From an uncultured Flavobacteriales bacterium (GTDB taxonomy: Bacteria; Bacteroidota; Bacteroidia; Flavobacteriales; Crocinitomicaceae), in assembly GCA_946886545.1 (NCBI GenBank), contig CAMPIU010000180.1, positions 1 through 6,453 of the forward strand: 6,453 bases of DNA, written 5' to 3'. Shown one piece after another: positions 1 to 6,214 of this stretch. The translations under genes and the position numbers were made by a program. Every line of letters starts with the position of its first letter. Within the stretch, counting starts at the first letter, position 1. Below the pieces are notes generated by a model that worked only from the letters and a program-made list of their open reading frames with translations, was not told where the DNA came from and made no database searches.

Positions 1-1150
1 GTGCAGCAGTTGGAATAATACGCAACATAATCACATCTTTAGGAACTACCGGATAAATTACGATTGAACAAAAAATATTGTAGTTTTCACGTAAATCGAA
101 CGTCAAATTCGTTGCTTCCGCCAGGTTTCCTTTCATGAAAACCGGAGTTACAGGAGAATTCGTAGCACCGATATCAAATCCGGCATTCTTAAATCCGGAT
201 TGAAGTGCGTCTGCGATCTCCCACAGTTTGTTTTTCAATTCAGGACGTGTACGCAATAACTCCAAACGTTTGCGGGCTCCGATCGTAATTGTGATAGGCA
301 ATGCTTTTGCAAACATTTGAGAACGCATGTTATAGCGGAAGAATTCAACAATTGATTCTTTCGCACAAATAAATCCTCCGATTGATGACATGGATTTTGC
401 GAAAGTCCCGAATAATATATCTATTTCATTCTGAACACCCTGAGCTTCACCGGCACCTTGACCGGTTTCTCCTAATGTACCGAATCCATGTGCATCATCA
501 ACGAATAAACGGAAGTCGTATTTTCCGGATTTACGGAACTCAATAATTTCTTTTAATTTTCCCTGATCCCCGGCCATTCCGAAAACCCCCTCAGTGATCA
601 CCAAAATACCACCACCGGTAGTTTCAGCCAAACGAGTAGCATTTCTCATTTGCTTGTCAAAGCTTTCCATATCGTTGTGCTGGAATACGAAACGTTTACC
701 TGTGTGTAAACGCATACCATCCAAAATACAAGCATGTGCTTCCGAATCATAAACAATGATATCACTGCGGTCAACCAAACAGTCTATTGCAGAAACCATT
801 CCCTGATAACCAAAGTTCAAAAGAATACAATCCTCCATCCCCATGAATTCAGCTAACTCATTTTCCAGTTTTTCGTGCTCACTTGTTTGCCCCGTCATCA
901 TACGAGCCCCCATCGGGTAAGCTAAACCGTATTGTTCTGCCGCTTTTGCATCAGCTTCACGAACTTCCGGATGATTAGCCAATCCTAAATAGTTGTTCAA
1001 AGACCAAACCAAACACTCTTTTCCGCGGAAAATCATTTTGTTACCTAATTCACCCTCTAACTTTGGAAAGGTGAAATAACCATGAACTCCTTTGGAATAC
1101 TGTCCGATAGGTCCACGATTACGTTCAATTTTATCAAAAATATCTGCCAT
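1..1150 (-). CDS. Alpha-oxoamine synthase family PLP enzyme (SPT/KBL/cysteate acyltransferase-like), 3' end cut by window edge
   Basis: Enzymes of this family use pyridoxal phosphate to condense an amino acid with an acyl-CoA or acyl-ACP, releasing CO2. Members include serine palmitoyltransferase, 2-amino-3-ketobutyrate CoA ligase, 8-amino-7-oxononanoate synthase and cysteate fatty acyltransferase. The window holds 383 complete codons and no stop. Family members run about 390-420 residues, so roughly 20-40 are missing. Visible motifs are a glycine-rich N-terminal core (SLNNYLGLANHP, 50-61), the PLP-stacking His in SEAHAC (H139), FVDDAHGFG (216-224, D218 for the pyridine nitrogen and H221) and the Schiff-base lysine in FGTFAKS (K252). 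There is no signal peptide, so the protein is cytoplasmic. The start is firm: an in-frame TGA lies three codons upstream (1157-1159). The N-terminus (MADIFDKIERNRGP) resembles a Bacteroidota version of the family that I recall, usually annotated only generically. The amino-acid substrate cannot be read from the sequence. Sphingolipid or sulfonolipid synthesis is an inference. Confidence 0.93.
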   Translation of the reverse strand, partial: MADIFDKIERNRGPIGQYSKGVHGYFTFPKLEGELGNKMIFRGKECLVWSLNNYLGLANHPEVREADAKAAEQYGLAYPMGARMMTGQTSEHEKLENELAEFMGMEDCILLNFGYQGMVSAIDCLVDRSDIIVYDSEAHACILDGMRLHTGKRFVFQHNDMESFDKQMRNATRLAETTGGGILVITEGVFGMAGDQGKLKEIIEFRKSGKYDFRLFVDDAHGFGTLGETGQGAGEAQGVQNEIDILFGTFAKSMSSIGGFICAKESIVEFFRYNMRSQMFAKALPITITIGARKRLELLRTRPELKNKLWEIADALQSGFKNAGFDIGATNSPVTPVFMKGNLAEATNLTFDLRENYNIFCSIVIYPVVPKDVIMLRIIPTAA

Positions 1151-1198
1151 ACTTGTTCATTTTCCATTAACCAATTTTGTACATGGCTAACAGTTAAG

Positions 1199-1215
1199 AC
1201 TGCAAATTTAGCAGT
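1199..1215. repeat. 17-bp interrupted palindrome over the -7 box
   Basis: ACTGC (1199-1203) and GCAGT (1211-1215) are exact inverted arms around an AT-only 7-bp centre. That centre holds most of the predicted -7 element of the PLP enzyme gene. The position suits a repressor operator, but arms of 5 bp can arise by chance. Confidence 0.35.
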
Positions 1216-1235
1216 ATTATAGCTCATATTACCAA
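1203..1235 (-). promoter_or_regulatory. Bacteroidota-type promoter for the PLP enzyme gene
   Basis: Read on the minus strand, a TTG (1235-1233) is followed by a 22-bp spacer and TAAATTTG (1210-1203). This matches the Bacteroidota/Flavobacterium consensus TTG-N(17-23)-TAnnTTTG. Transcription would start near 1196, giving a 5' leader of about 45 nt. This is the only promoter in the window where both elements fit. No Shine-Dalgarno sequence precedes the start codon. Confidence 0.6.
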
Positions 1236-1280
1236 TTCATGATGAAATTAATTAACTAAGAAATGAACAGAGGGATTTAT

Positions 1281-1327
1281 AGATAGAAAAAGATTAGTAG
1301 TGGTGATTTTTTTTTTGGCACTACTAA
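1281..1327 (-). terminator. Intrinsic terminator of the DinB-like gene
   Basis: Read on the minus strand, arms TTAGTAGTG (1327-1319) and CACTACTAA (1302-1294) form a 9-bp perfect stem. The 16-nt loop between them contains ten consecutive A residues. The stem is followed by the T-rich tail TCTTTTTCT (1293-1285). It begins two bases after the TAG stop codon of the DinB-like gene. The stem is AT-rich, so termination may be partial. It separates this gene from the PLP enzyme gene downstream, which has its own promoter. Confidence 0.65.
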
Positions 1328-1329
1328 AT

Positions 1330-1872
1330 CTAAAATGCTTCGTCCGTGTCGACGAGATAACGTTCTTTAATGATGTTGCAGTGATGAATAACGTGTCCCA
1401 CGATGATCCAGCCAAGATTGCGCGGAGTATTCGGACAGTTGTTTGCCGTGCCGATAGAATCCAGCATGGAGTCGGTCATTCCTTTAAAAAGGGAAATACT
1501 TGCTTTGCGGACATCTATGAATTCGGATCTCAGATCTTCCAGTGTGCGCTGATCGGTGTTGTTGTGCTGACTATACCAGCCTTCATCAAATCCATCCAGT
1601 GCGGTTTTATCTTTGCGCGAAAAGCGAAGAGCCCGGTATTGAAAAATGCGCTCTGTTTCTATGAAATGAAGAATAACGCCTTTTAATGTCCATTTATCAT
1701 CCGCATATTGGAAATCGGCCTTGGATTTTGGCAGACTTGCGATAAAATCAGCTGTGTCATCCATATCTTTTTGCAAGGCAAGCATCAGGTCATCCTGACC
1801 AATTGTGCGTTCAAAATAATACTTCGCATAAGCTGGAGCAAACTCCGGATTTGGTCTTCCTATGAAACTCAT
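1330..1872 (-). CDS. DinB-like (DinB_2 type) putative metal-dependent protein
   Basis: This is a 180-residue protein with the four-helix-bundle signature of the DinB/YfiT superfamily. The first motif is KWTLKGVILHFIETERI (60-76), followed by RALRFSRKDKTALDGFDE. The second is GHVIHHCNIIKERY near the C-terminus. The expected metal triad is present as H69, H160 and H164. Members act in the cytoplasm. Some are thiol-dependent transferases or hydrolases, but most, probably including this one, have no assigned reaction. Despite the family name there is no evidence of a DNA-damage role. An earlier in-frame ATG at 1905 would add 11 residues. I chose the ATG at 1872 because relatives typically begin close to the RPNP motif. 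In addition, a -7 box (TAACTTTG, 1900-1893) lies between the two ATGs, placing the likely transcript start downstream of the first. It is transcribed divergently from the secreted-protein gene. Confidence 0.85.
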   Translation of the reverse strand: MSFIGRPNPEFAPAYAKYYFERTIGQDDLMLALQKDMDDTADFIASLPKSKADFQYADDKWTLKGVILHFIETERIFQYRALRFSRKDKTALDGFDEGWYSQHNNTDQRTLEDLRSEFIDVRKASISLFKGMTDSMLDSIGTANNCPNTPRNLGWIIVGHVIHHCNIIKERYLVDTDEAF

Positions 1873-1892
1873 GAATGAAATTTTGATTTTTT

Positions 1893-1900
1893 CAAAGTTA
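1893..1900 (-). promoter_or_regulatory. Candidate -7 box for the DinB-like gene
   Basis: TAACTTTG on the minus strand matches TAnnTTTG exactly and lies 20 bp before the chosen ATG at 1872. No TTG is found at the expected -33 spacing. The element favours the shorter start of the DinB-like protein. Confidence 0.4.
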
Positions 1901-1943
1901 AGCATATTTCCAGCTGGTAAGATGTCTTATCAGATAAAGCCAT

Positions 1944-1951
1944 TAAATTTG
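1944..1951 (+). promoter_or_regulatory. Candidate -7 box for the secreted-protein gene
   Basis: TAAATTTG matches TAnnTTTG exactly and ends 12 bp before the ATG at 1964. The 5' leader would be only a few bases. No -33 TTG is seen at 17-23 bp upstream. The element supports starting this protein at 1964, not at the earlier in-frame ATG at 1862. Confidence 0.45.
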
Positions 1952-1963
1952 AAGAAAAAACGC

Positions 1964-3532
1964 ATGAATCGAATTACCTTCACCACCATCTTATTAGTTT
2001 TTTCTAATTTTTCTTTCGGTCAAATCATTCAATCCCATATTGTTCGGGAACAGGTTTTGGATCAGTCTTTTAATCATGCACTTATTGGTTCGGTAAATAA
2101 TCGTTTGCTGGGTTTTTCTGAAGCGAAGGATGTTATGAATATCGATGTTTACGATAGCGATTCATTGAATTTATTATTTCGTGAGCAGATTCAGTTGGTC
2201 GAAAATGACAAATATGATCTGGAAATACAAGGAGTTTACAGGATTAGGGATCAATTTAAACTGCTTGCAACCGGTTTTTCAGTCAGCACGAACCAATTTG
2301 CAGTTTTTATCTACTCCATTCAGGAAAACGGAAAATTAAGCCAGAAATTTCAAAGAACGCTTTTTGCGGATAAACCGAAAGCCGATTTGACAGTCCTGAA
2401 TAACGTGCAGACCAGTTCAGATAATTCGACCCTGCTGGTTCATGTTGCTTTTGTAAATGACTACGAAAATTATGTAGATCATCATGTATGTGTTTACGAT
2501 GAGAATTTGACTAACCTGTTTAAGACGGATTATACCTCCTTTCCCAAATCGACTGTTAAAGAGAAGTACCTTTTGTCCTACTGTAACGGAACTGATCATT
2601 TGTATGAATTGAAGCAGGAAGTGATTTATAACAAATCCATCAAGAAATATCAGACAGAAGTCAGACTTCGAAAATATGATTTTAAAGGTATTCAAACCAT
2701 TCATACTCAAACATTAAAATTCGGTGACGGATTTTTACTTGCTGATATCCGGATGAGAGAGACGGACGATACTCTTCAGTTATTTGCCTCTCTTTTGGGA
2801 AGTTCAAAAAAGGAAATTACCGGGATTAGAGGCGTTTATGCTGCTAAATTCAATCCGGATCTTTCAATAAAGTATTCGAAGTCTCAGGCCTTTTCCCCGG
2901 CAACAAAGGCAAAAAGTCTCAGAGGATATGAGAATGCCGGGGAACTGGATGTGCCTTTGCTTTATGGCTTAAACAATTATTTTACCGACAGCAAAGGAAA
3001 TAATTACCTGCTTTATGAACGCACCTCCCAAACGGTTTCCAGTGGATTGACGGAATTTTATTACGGATCTGTAATAGCTGTAAAAATTAATCGGGAAGGA
3101 ACTGTAGAATGGGAGACCTTTATTGCAAAGTCTCAGTTCTTCAAAGAAAAAGGAATTCCTATTTTCATTGTGCTTCCGAATGTTGCATTTTCCTTGCCGT
3201 TCGCGATCCGCCTCTCAAAAGACAGCAGACAATATTTATCATTTAAACCCATGATGAAAAATGATGAACTGTACCTGATCTACAATGACAATCCTGTAAA
3301 TGAGGGCAAAACTATGGTACAGGCAAGAGAAAATATGATAAACATCAATCAAAGTGTTCCTTTTGTAATTCATCTTTCTGCGACAGGAAAGGTTGAATAC
3401 CAGATTCAGAAAAACCTGAAGATCGGGGCAGAGAACCAACGAATCATTTATTCTGTTTTAGAAGGTACAACTTTGTTTACGCTTCGTGATTCGGGTAAAA
3501 AAGAAGTCTTGCAACGGATTACTTTTGAATAA
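1964..3532 (+). CDS. Secreted protein of unknown function with signal peptide
   Basis: I do not recognise a named family for this 522-residue protein. It has a signal peptide: MNR, then a hydrophobic stretch to SFG, with likely cleavage before Q20. There is no lipobox Cys, so the mature protein of about 503 residues is probably periplasmic or secreted. No C-terminal sorting domain or membrane segment is evident. The mature part looks beta-rich, with several strand-turn-strand stretches of similar shape, such as VCVYDENLTNLFK (175-187), VYAAKFNPDLSIKYS (291-305), VIAVKINREGTVEWE (370-384) and VIHLSATGKVEYQ near the end. This could mean a propeller-like fold, but that is inference. DELYLIYNDNPVN (434-446) resembles a motif I recall from uncharacterised Bacteroidota exported proteins. 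An ATG at 1862 is in frame. It would bury the signal peptide behind 34 residues and start upstream of the -7 box, so it is rejected. The stop codon lies 2 bp from that of the convergent peptidase gene. Confidence 0.85.
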   Translation: MNRITFTTILLVFSNFSFGQIIQSHIVREQVLDQSFNHALIGSVNNRLLGFSEAKDVMNIDVYDSDSLNLLFREQIQLVENDKYDLEIQGVYRIRDQFKLLATGFSVSTNQFAVFIYSIQENGKLSQKFQRTLFADKPKADLTVLNNVQTSSDNSTLLVHVAFVNDYENYVDHHVCVYDENLTNLFKTDYTSFPKSTVKEKYLLSYCNGTDHLYELKQEVIYNKSIKKYQTEVRLRKYDFKGIQTIHTQTLKFGDGFLLADIRMRETDDTLQLFASLLGSSKKEITGIRGVYAAKFNPDLSIKYSKSQAFSPATKAKSLRGYENAGELDVPLLYGLNNYFTDSKGNNYLLYERTSQTVSSGLTEFYYGSVIAVKINREGTVEWETFIAKSQFFKEKGIPIFIVLPNVAFSLPFAIRLSKDSRQYLSFKPMMKNDELYLIYNDNPVNEGKTMVQARENMININQSVPFVIHLSATGKVEYQIQKNLKIGAENQRIIYSVLEGTTLFTLRDSGKKEVLQRITFE

Positions 3533-3534
3533 AA

Positions 3535-4902
3535 TCAAAGGTTTTTATCCAGTAGGTAAACAAATGCGGCCATACTTGCACAGCCCAGCTCAAGCTCACG
3601 TTTGTTAACACTTTCAAACACATCACTTGCGGCGTGGTGGAAGTCAAAGTAACGCTGTGAATCAGGAACGAATCCGAACAATGGAATTCCTTCATAGGAT
3701 GATTTTAAAGGACTGATATCCACCCCGCCATAACCTGCTTCAAAATGATGTAAATCGTAAGGGGCGAGCAGGGGTTCAAATCCTTTGATTAATTGAACAA
3801 AAGACGCTTTCCCGTCACACTCAAAACCATCCGGGCTGAATCCACCGCGGTCACTTTCTACGGCTGCAATTTGATTTTGATTTTCCTGCTTTGCCCATTT
3901 TGCATAGGCCTGTCCTCCTTTATTTCCATTTTCTTCGTTCATAAAGAAAACTACCCGGATTGTGTGTTTGGGTTTGATTTCCGAAGCTTTCAAAATACGC
4001 AAGGCTTCCAGGCAATGTACAATTCCGGCTCCGTCGTCGTGAGCGCCTTCACCGGCATCCCAGGAATCCAAATGTCCGCCTATGGTGATGATTTCGTTTG
4101 GTTTTTCGCTCCCAGTTAGTTCTCCCATAACATTGAATGAAGGTTCATCAGGGAAATCCCTGCAATCCATTTCCATGATAAAAGTTACTTTTCCTTTTGA
4201 AATTGCTTTTGAGAGTTCGTTGGAAGAAATGGTAGATAATGCTCCGGCCGGAATTTTTGAAACACCATCTTCGTAATACATGGAACCGGTATGTGGAAAA
4301 TGGTCTTCGGGCAAAGCCAATGAGCGGATCACAACCCCTACAGCACCTAATTTTGCGCTTTCAACTGCTCCATGGCCGCGAATGCCATAACAGCCTCCGT
4401 ATGCTTTAAAGGTGATAATATCCGCAGGATTCATTGCCTGATTCAGGAAAACGATCTTTCCCTGTACGCTTGCTTTCGTAGCTTTTTTCAGGTCTTCCAG
4501 CGATTTGAATTCGATCACTTCGGCTTTCAATATTCCATTCGTTCCGATTGAACCTCCCAATGCCAAAATATCAACCGGGACAATCTCTCCGGAACCACTT
4601 TGAAACCAGGCAGCTTCTTTATTTCCTCGTTCCCAGTGTGGAACCATGATGGGTTGTAAGTAAATTTTATCAAAACCGTAGGATTCCATTTTCCGTTTTC
4701 CCCATTCCACCGCCATTTGGGCCTGAGCCGAACCGGAAAGCCGTGGCCCCACACCTTTACACAACGAACGCAGGTCCTCGTAAGATTTTCCTCTTACTAA
4801 AGCTTCGTCGAACAGTTTGCGGATAACAATGGAATCAGTTTGACTAAAAGCTGTGCTTATACTGAAAAGAATTGTAACCAGAAATAGCTTGTGGAATAAC
4901 AT
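3535..4902 (-). CDS. Secreted M28 family metallopeptidase, carboxypeptidase Q-like
   Basis: This 455-residue exported di-zinc peptidase is expected to remove single residues from peptides or dipeptides outside the cytoplasm. The signal peptide is about residues 1-20 (MLFHKLFLVTILFSISTAFS, cleavage before Q21). An N-terminal segment (KSYEDLRSLCKGVGPRLSGS) and a PA-like insert (about 110-240) precede the catalytic core. The full M28 active-site set is visible: GGHLDSWD (H277, D279), GAHDDGAG (bridging Asp, D289), MNEEN (general base E323, ligand E324), ESDRGG (D351) and FHHAASD (H423). These motifs resemble carboxypeptidase Q (plasma glutamate carboxypeptidase) more than aminopeptidase S or PSMA-type members. 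The exact specificity is inferred. The reading frame stays open to an ATG at 5007, but the added 35 residues come from AT-rich repeat DNA and precede the signal peptide, so the ATG at 4902 is used. Nothing suggests inactivation. Confidence 0.92.
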   Translation of the reverse strand: MLFHKLFLVTILFSISTAFSQTDSIVIRKLFDEALVRGKSYEDLRSLCKGVGPRLSGSAQAQMAVEWGKRKMESYGFDKIYLQPIMVPHWERGNKEAAWFQSGSGEIVPVDILALGGSIGTNGILKAEVIEFKSLEDLKKATKASVQGKIVFLNQAMNPADIITFKAYGGCYGIRGHGAVESAKLGAVGVVIRSLALPEDHFPHTGSMYYEDGVSKIPAGALSTISSNELSKAISKGKVTFIMEMDCRDFPDEPSFNVMGELTGSEKPNEIITIGGHLDSWDAGEGAHDDGAGIVHCLEALRILKASEIKPKHTIRVVFFMNEENGNKGGQAYAKWAKQENQNQIAAVESDRGGFSPDGFECDGKASFVQLIKGFEPLLAPYDLHHFEAGYGGVDISPLKSSYEGIPLFGFVPDSQRYFDFHHAASDVFESVNKRELELGCASMAAFVYLLDKNL

Positions 4903-4927
4903 GCCTGAATTTTTGTTTGATGCTACG

Positions 4928-4935
4928 CGAAAATA
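4928..4935 (-). promoter_or_regulatory. Possible -7 box for the peptidase gene (one mismatch)
   Basis: Read on the minus strand, TATTTTCG matches TAnnTTTG at all but one fixed position and lies 25 bp before the ATG at 4902. No -33 TTG is found in the repeat-rich DNA upstream. This is the weakest of the promoter calls attached to a gene. Confidence 0.25.
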
Positions 4936-4942
4936 GGAAAAG

Positions 4943-4970
4943 AATTGAGAATTGAAAATTGAGAATTGAA
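4943..4970 (+). repeat. Heptanucleotide tandem repeat, AATTGAR x4
   Basis: Four head-to-tail 7-mers alternate AATTGAG, AATTGAA, AATTGAG, AATTGAA. Equivalently, this is a perfect 14-bp unit repeated twice (4943-4956 and 4957-4970). It lies between the divergent peptidase and ychF genes, just upstream of the peptidase promoter candidate. Arrays of this kind can change copy number by slippage and so alter promoter spacing. Whether this one does is unknown. Confidence 0.8.
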
Positions 4971-5017
4971 AAGGGGAATTAGTGATAATTCGAAGAATTG
5001 TTCTCAACTTTTCAATT
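4964..5017. repeat. 10-bp inverted repeat in the peptidase-ychF intergenic region
   Basis: AATTGAAAAG (4964-4973) is repeated in inverted form as CTTTTCAATT (5008-5017), with 34 bp between. The left arm overlaps the last heptamer of the tandem array. A smaller inverted pair, GAATT (4976-4980) and AATTC (4987-4991), sits inside the loop. The region is very AT-rich, so chance similarity is possible. Confidence 0.5.
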
Positions 5018-5043
5018 TTACATTCTACATTTTCAATTTAAAG

Positions 5044-5051
5044 TATCTTTG
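5044..5051 (+). promoter_or_regulatory. -7 box of ychF
   Basis: TATCTTTG matches TAnnTTTG exactly and ends 14 bp before the ychF ATG. No TTG lies at the usual -33 spacing, so the upstream element is degenerate or absent. Transcription would start close to the start codon and give a leader of about 8 nt with no Shine-Dalgarno site. Confidence 0.5.
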
Positions 5052-5065
5052 CAAAAAATTATTTT

Positions 5066-6163
5066 ATGGCATTGAAATGCGGAATAGTTGGTTTGCCGAA
5101 TGTTGGGAAGTCAACTTTGTTTAATTGTTTGTCAAACGCTAAAGCGCAATCTGCGAATTTTCCTTTCTGTACAATCGAACCGAATGTGGGAACTATTTCA
5201 GTTCCGGATCCACGTTTGGAGAAATTGGAATCGATGGTAAATCCGGAGCGTGTGGTTCCTACAACGATGGAGATTGTTGATATCGCAGGTTTGGTGAAGG
5301 GGGCTTCTAAAGGTGAAGGTTTGGGGAATCAATTCCTGGCAAATATCCGTGAAACTGATGCGATTTTGCATGTATTACGCTGTTTTGAGGATGGAAACAT
5401 TATCCATGTAGATGGACGTGTAGATCCCGTTAGTGATAAAGAGATTATTGATATCGAATTGCAGTTGAAGGATTTGGAATCGATTGAAAAACGCATCCAA
5501 TCTTTGGCCCGAAACCTGAAATCTGGTGATAAGGAAGTTATAAAGGAGAACGACCTGGCATTGGCAATTAAGGCTACATTGGAGCAGGGTAAATCTGTTC
5601 GTTCCATGAGCTTTGATGAAAAGGAACAGGAAATCGTACAGAAATTCCAACTGATCACATCGAAACCGGTTATGTATGTTTGTAATGTGGAAGAATCTGC
5701 TGTAAAAACAGGAAATGCTCACGTGGATGCGGTTCGTGAATCGGTGAAAGATGAAAATGCTGAAATTTTAATCGTTGGAGCAAAAATCGAAGCGGATATT
5801 ACGGAATTGGAAACATACGAGGAGCGTCAAATGTTCCTGGAAGAACTTGGTTTGGAAGAACCGGGTGTCAATCGTTTGATCCGTTCGGCTTATTCCTTAT
5901 TGAACTTGCAAACGTATTTCACTGCCGGAGTAAAAGAGGTGCGCGCATGGACTGTTCCGGTAGGAGCAACCGCACCACAGGCTGCAGGAGTTATCCACAC
6001 CGATTTTGAAAAAGGATTTATCCGTGCTGAAGTAATGAAATACAATGATTACACTACTTTGGGTTCCGAAGCTGCCGTAAAAGAAGCCGGGAAATTTAAA
6101 GTAGAGGGGAAAGAATACATTGTGCAGGATGGTGATATCATGCATTTTAGATTTAACGTGTAA
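5066..6163 (+). CDS. ychF: Redox-regulated/ribosome-associated P-loop ATPase YchF (OBG-HflX-like, TGS domain)
   Basis: YchF (Ola1 in eukaryotes) is a nearly universal cytoplasmic nucleotide hydrolase that binds ribosomes and is linked to translation and stress responses. The protein has 365 residues, matching the usual length of about 363. Motifs in order are the P-loop GLPNVGKST (9-17), the switch I region FPFCTIEPNVG (32-42), G3 DIAGL (72-76) followed by VKGASKGEGLGNQFL, and the helical insert typical of the family (about 130-195). In place of the GTPase NKxD motif it has NVEE (207-210), the change that lets YchF prefer ATP. The G5-like GAKIE is at 238-242. The C-terminal TGS domain (about 280-364) ends YIVQDGDIMHFRFNV, as expected. 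The start follows an exact -7 box. An intrinsic terminator closes the unit, so it appears monocistronic. Many bacteria carry pth beside ychF, but it is not adjacent here. Confidence 0.98.
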   Translation: MALKCGIVGLPNVGKSTLFNCLSNAKAQSANFPFCTIEPNVGTISVPDPRLEKLESMVNPERVVPTTMEIVDIAGLVKGASKGEGLGNQFLANIRETDAILHVLRCFEDGNIIHVDGRVDPVSDKEIIDIELQLKDLESIEKRIQSLARNLKSGDKEVIKENDLALAIKATLEQGKSVRSMSFDEKEQEIVQKFQLITSKPVMYVCNVEESAVKTGNAHVDAVRESVKDENAEILIVGAKIEADITELETYEERQMFLEELGLEEPGVNRLIRSAYSLLNLQTYFTAGVKEVRAWTVPVGATAPQAAGVIHTDFEKGFIRAEVMKYNDYTTLGSEAAVKEAGKFKVEGKEYIVQDGDIMHFRFNV

Positions 6164-6184
6164 ATTCCGGAAATTCCATTGAAG

Positions 6185-6214
6185 GGCATTCGTTATTCAA
6201 CGGATGCCTTTTTT
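6185..6214 (+). terminator. Intrinsic terminator of ychF
   Basis: GGCATTCGTT (6185-6194) pairs with AACGGATGCC (6199-6208) around a 4-nt loop, with one G-U pair in a 10-bp stem. Six T residues follow (6209-6214). Upstream A residues can pair with part of the T run, so weak termination in the reverse direction is conceivable. It lies 21 bp after the ychF stop codon. Confidence 0.9.

Noticed and set aside
1300..1686. 128-codon plus-strand open frame
   Set aside because: It lies opposite the DinB-like gene, starts at a GTG inside the terminator hairpin, and has no domain-like pattern.
3793..4276. Two plus-strand open frames opposite the peptidase gene
   Set aside because: Both are shadows of the well-supported M28 peptidase. 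Their translations have no recognisable motifs.
4903..5007. 35-residue N-terminal extension of the peptidase frame
   Set aside because: It is encoded by the tandem repeat DNA, precedes a normal signal peptide and lies upstream of the likely promoter element.
5329..5722. Minus-strand open frames opposite ychF
   Set aside because: They overlap the near-certain ychF coding sequence and overlap each other, with no independent support.
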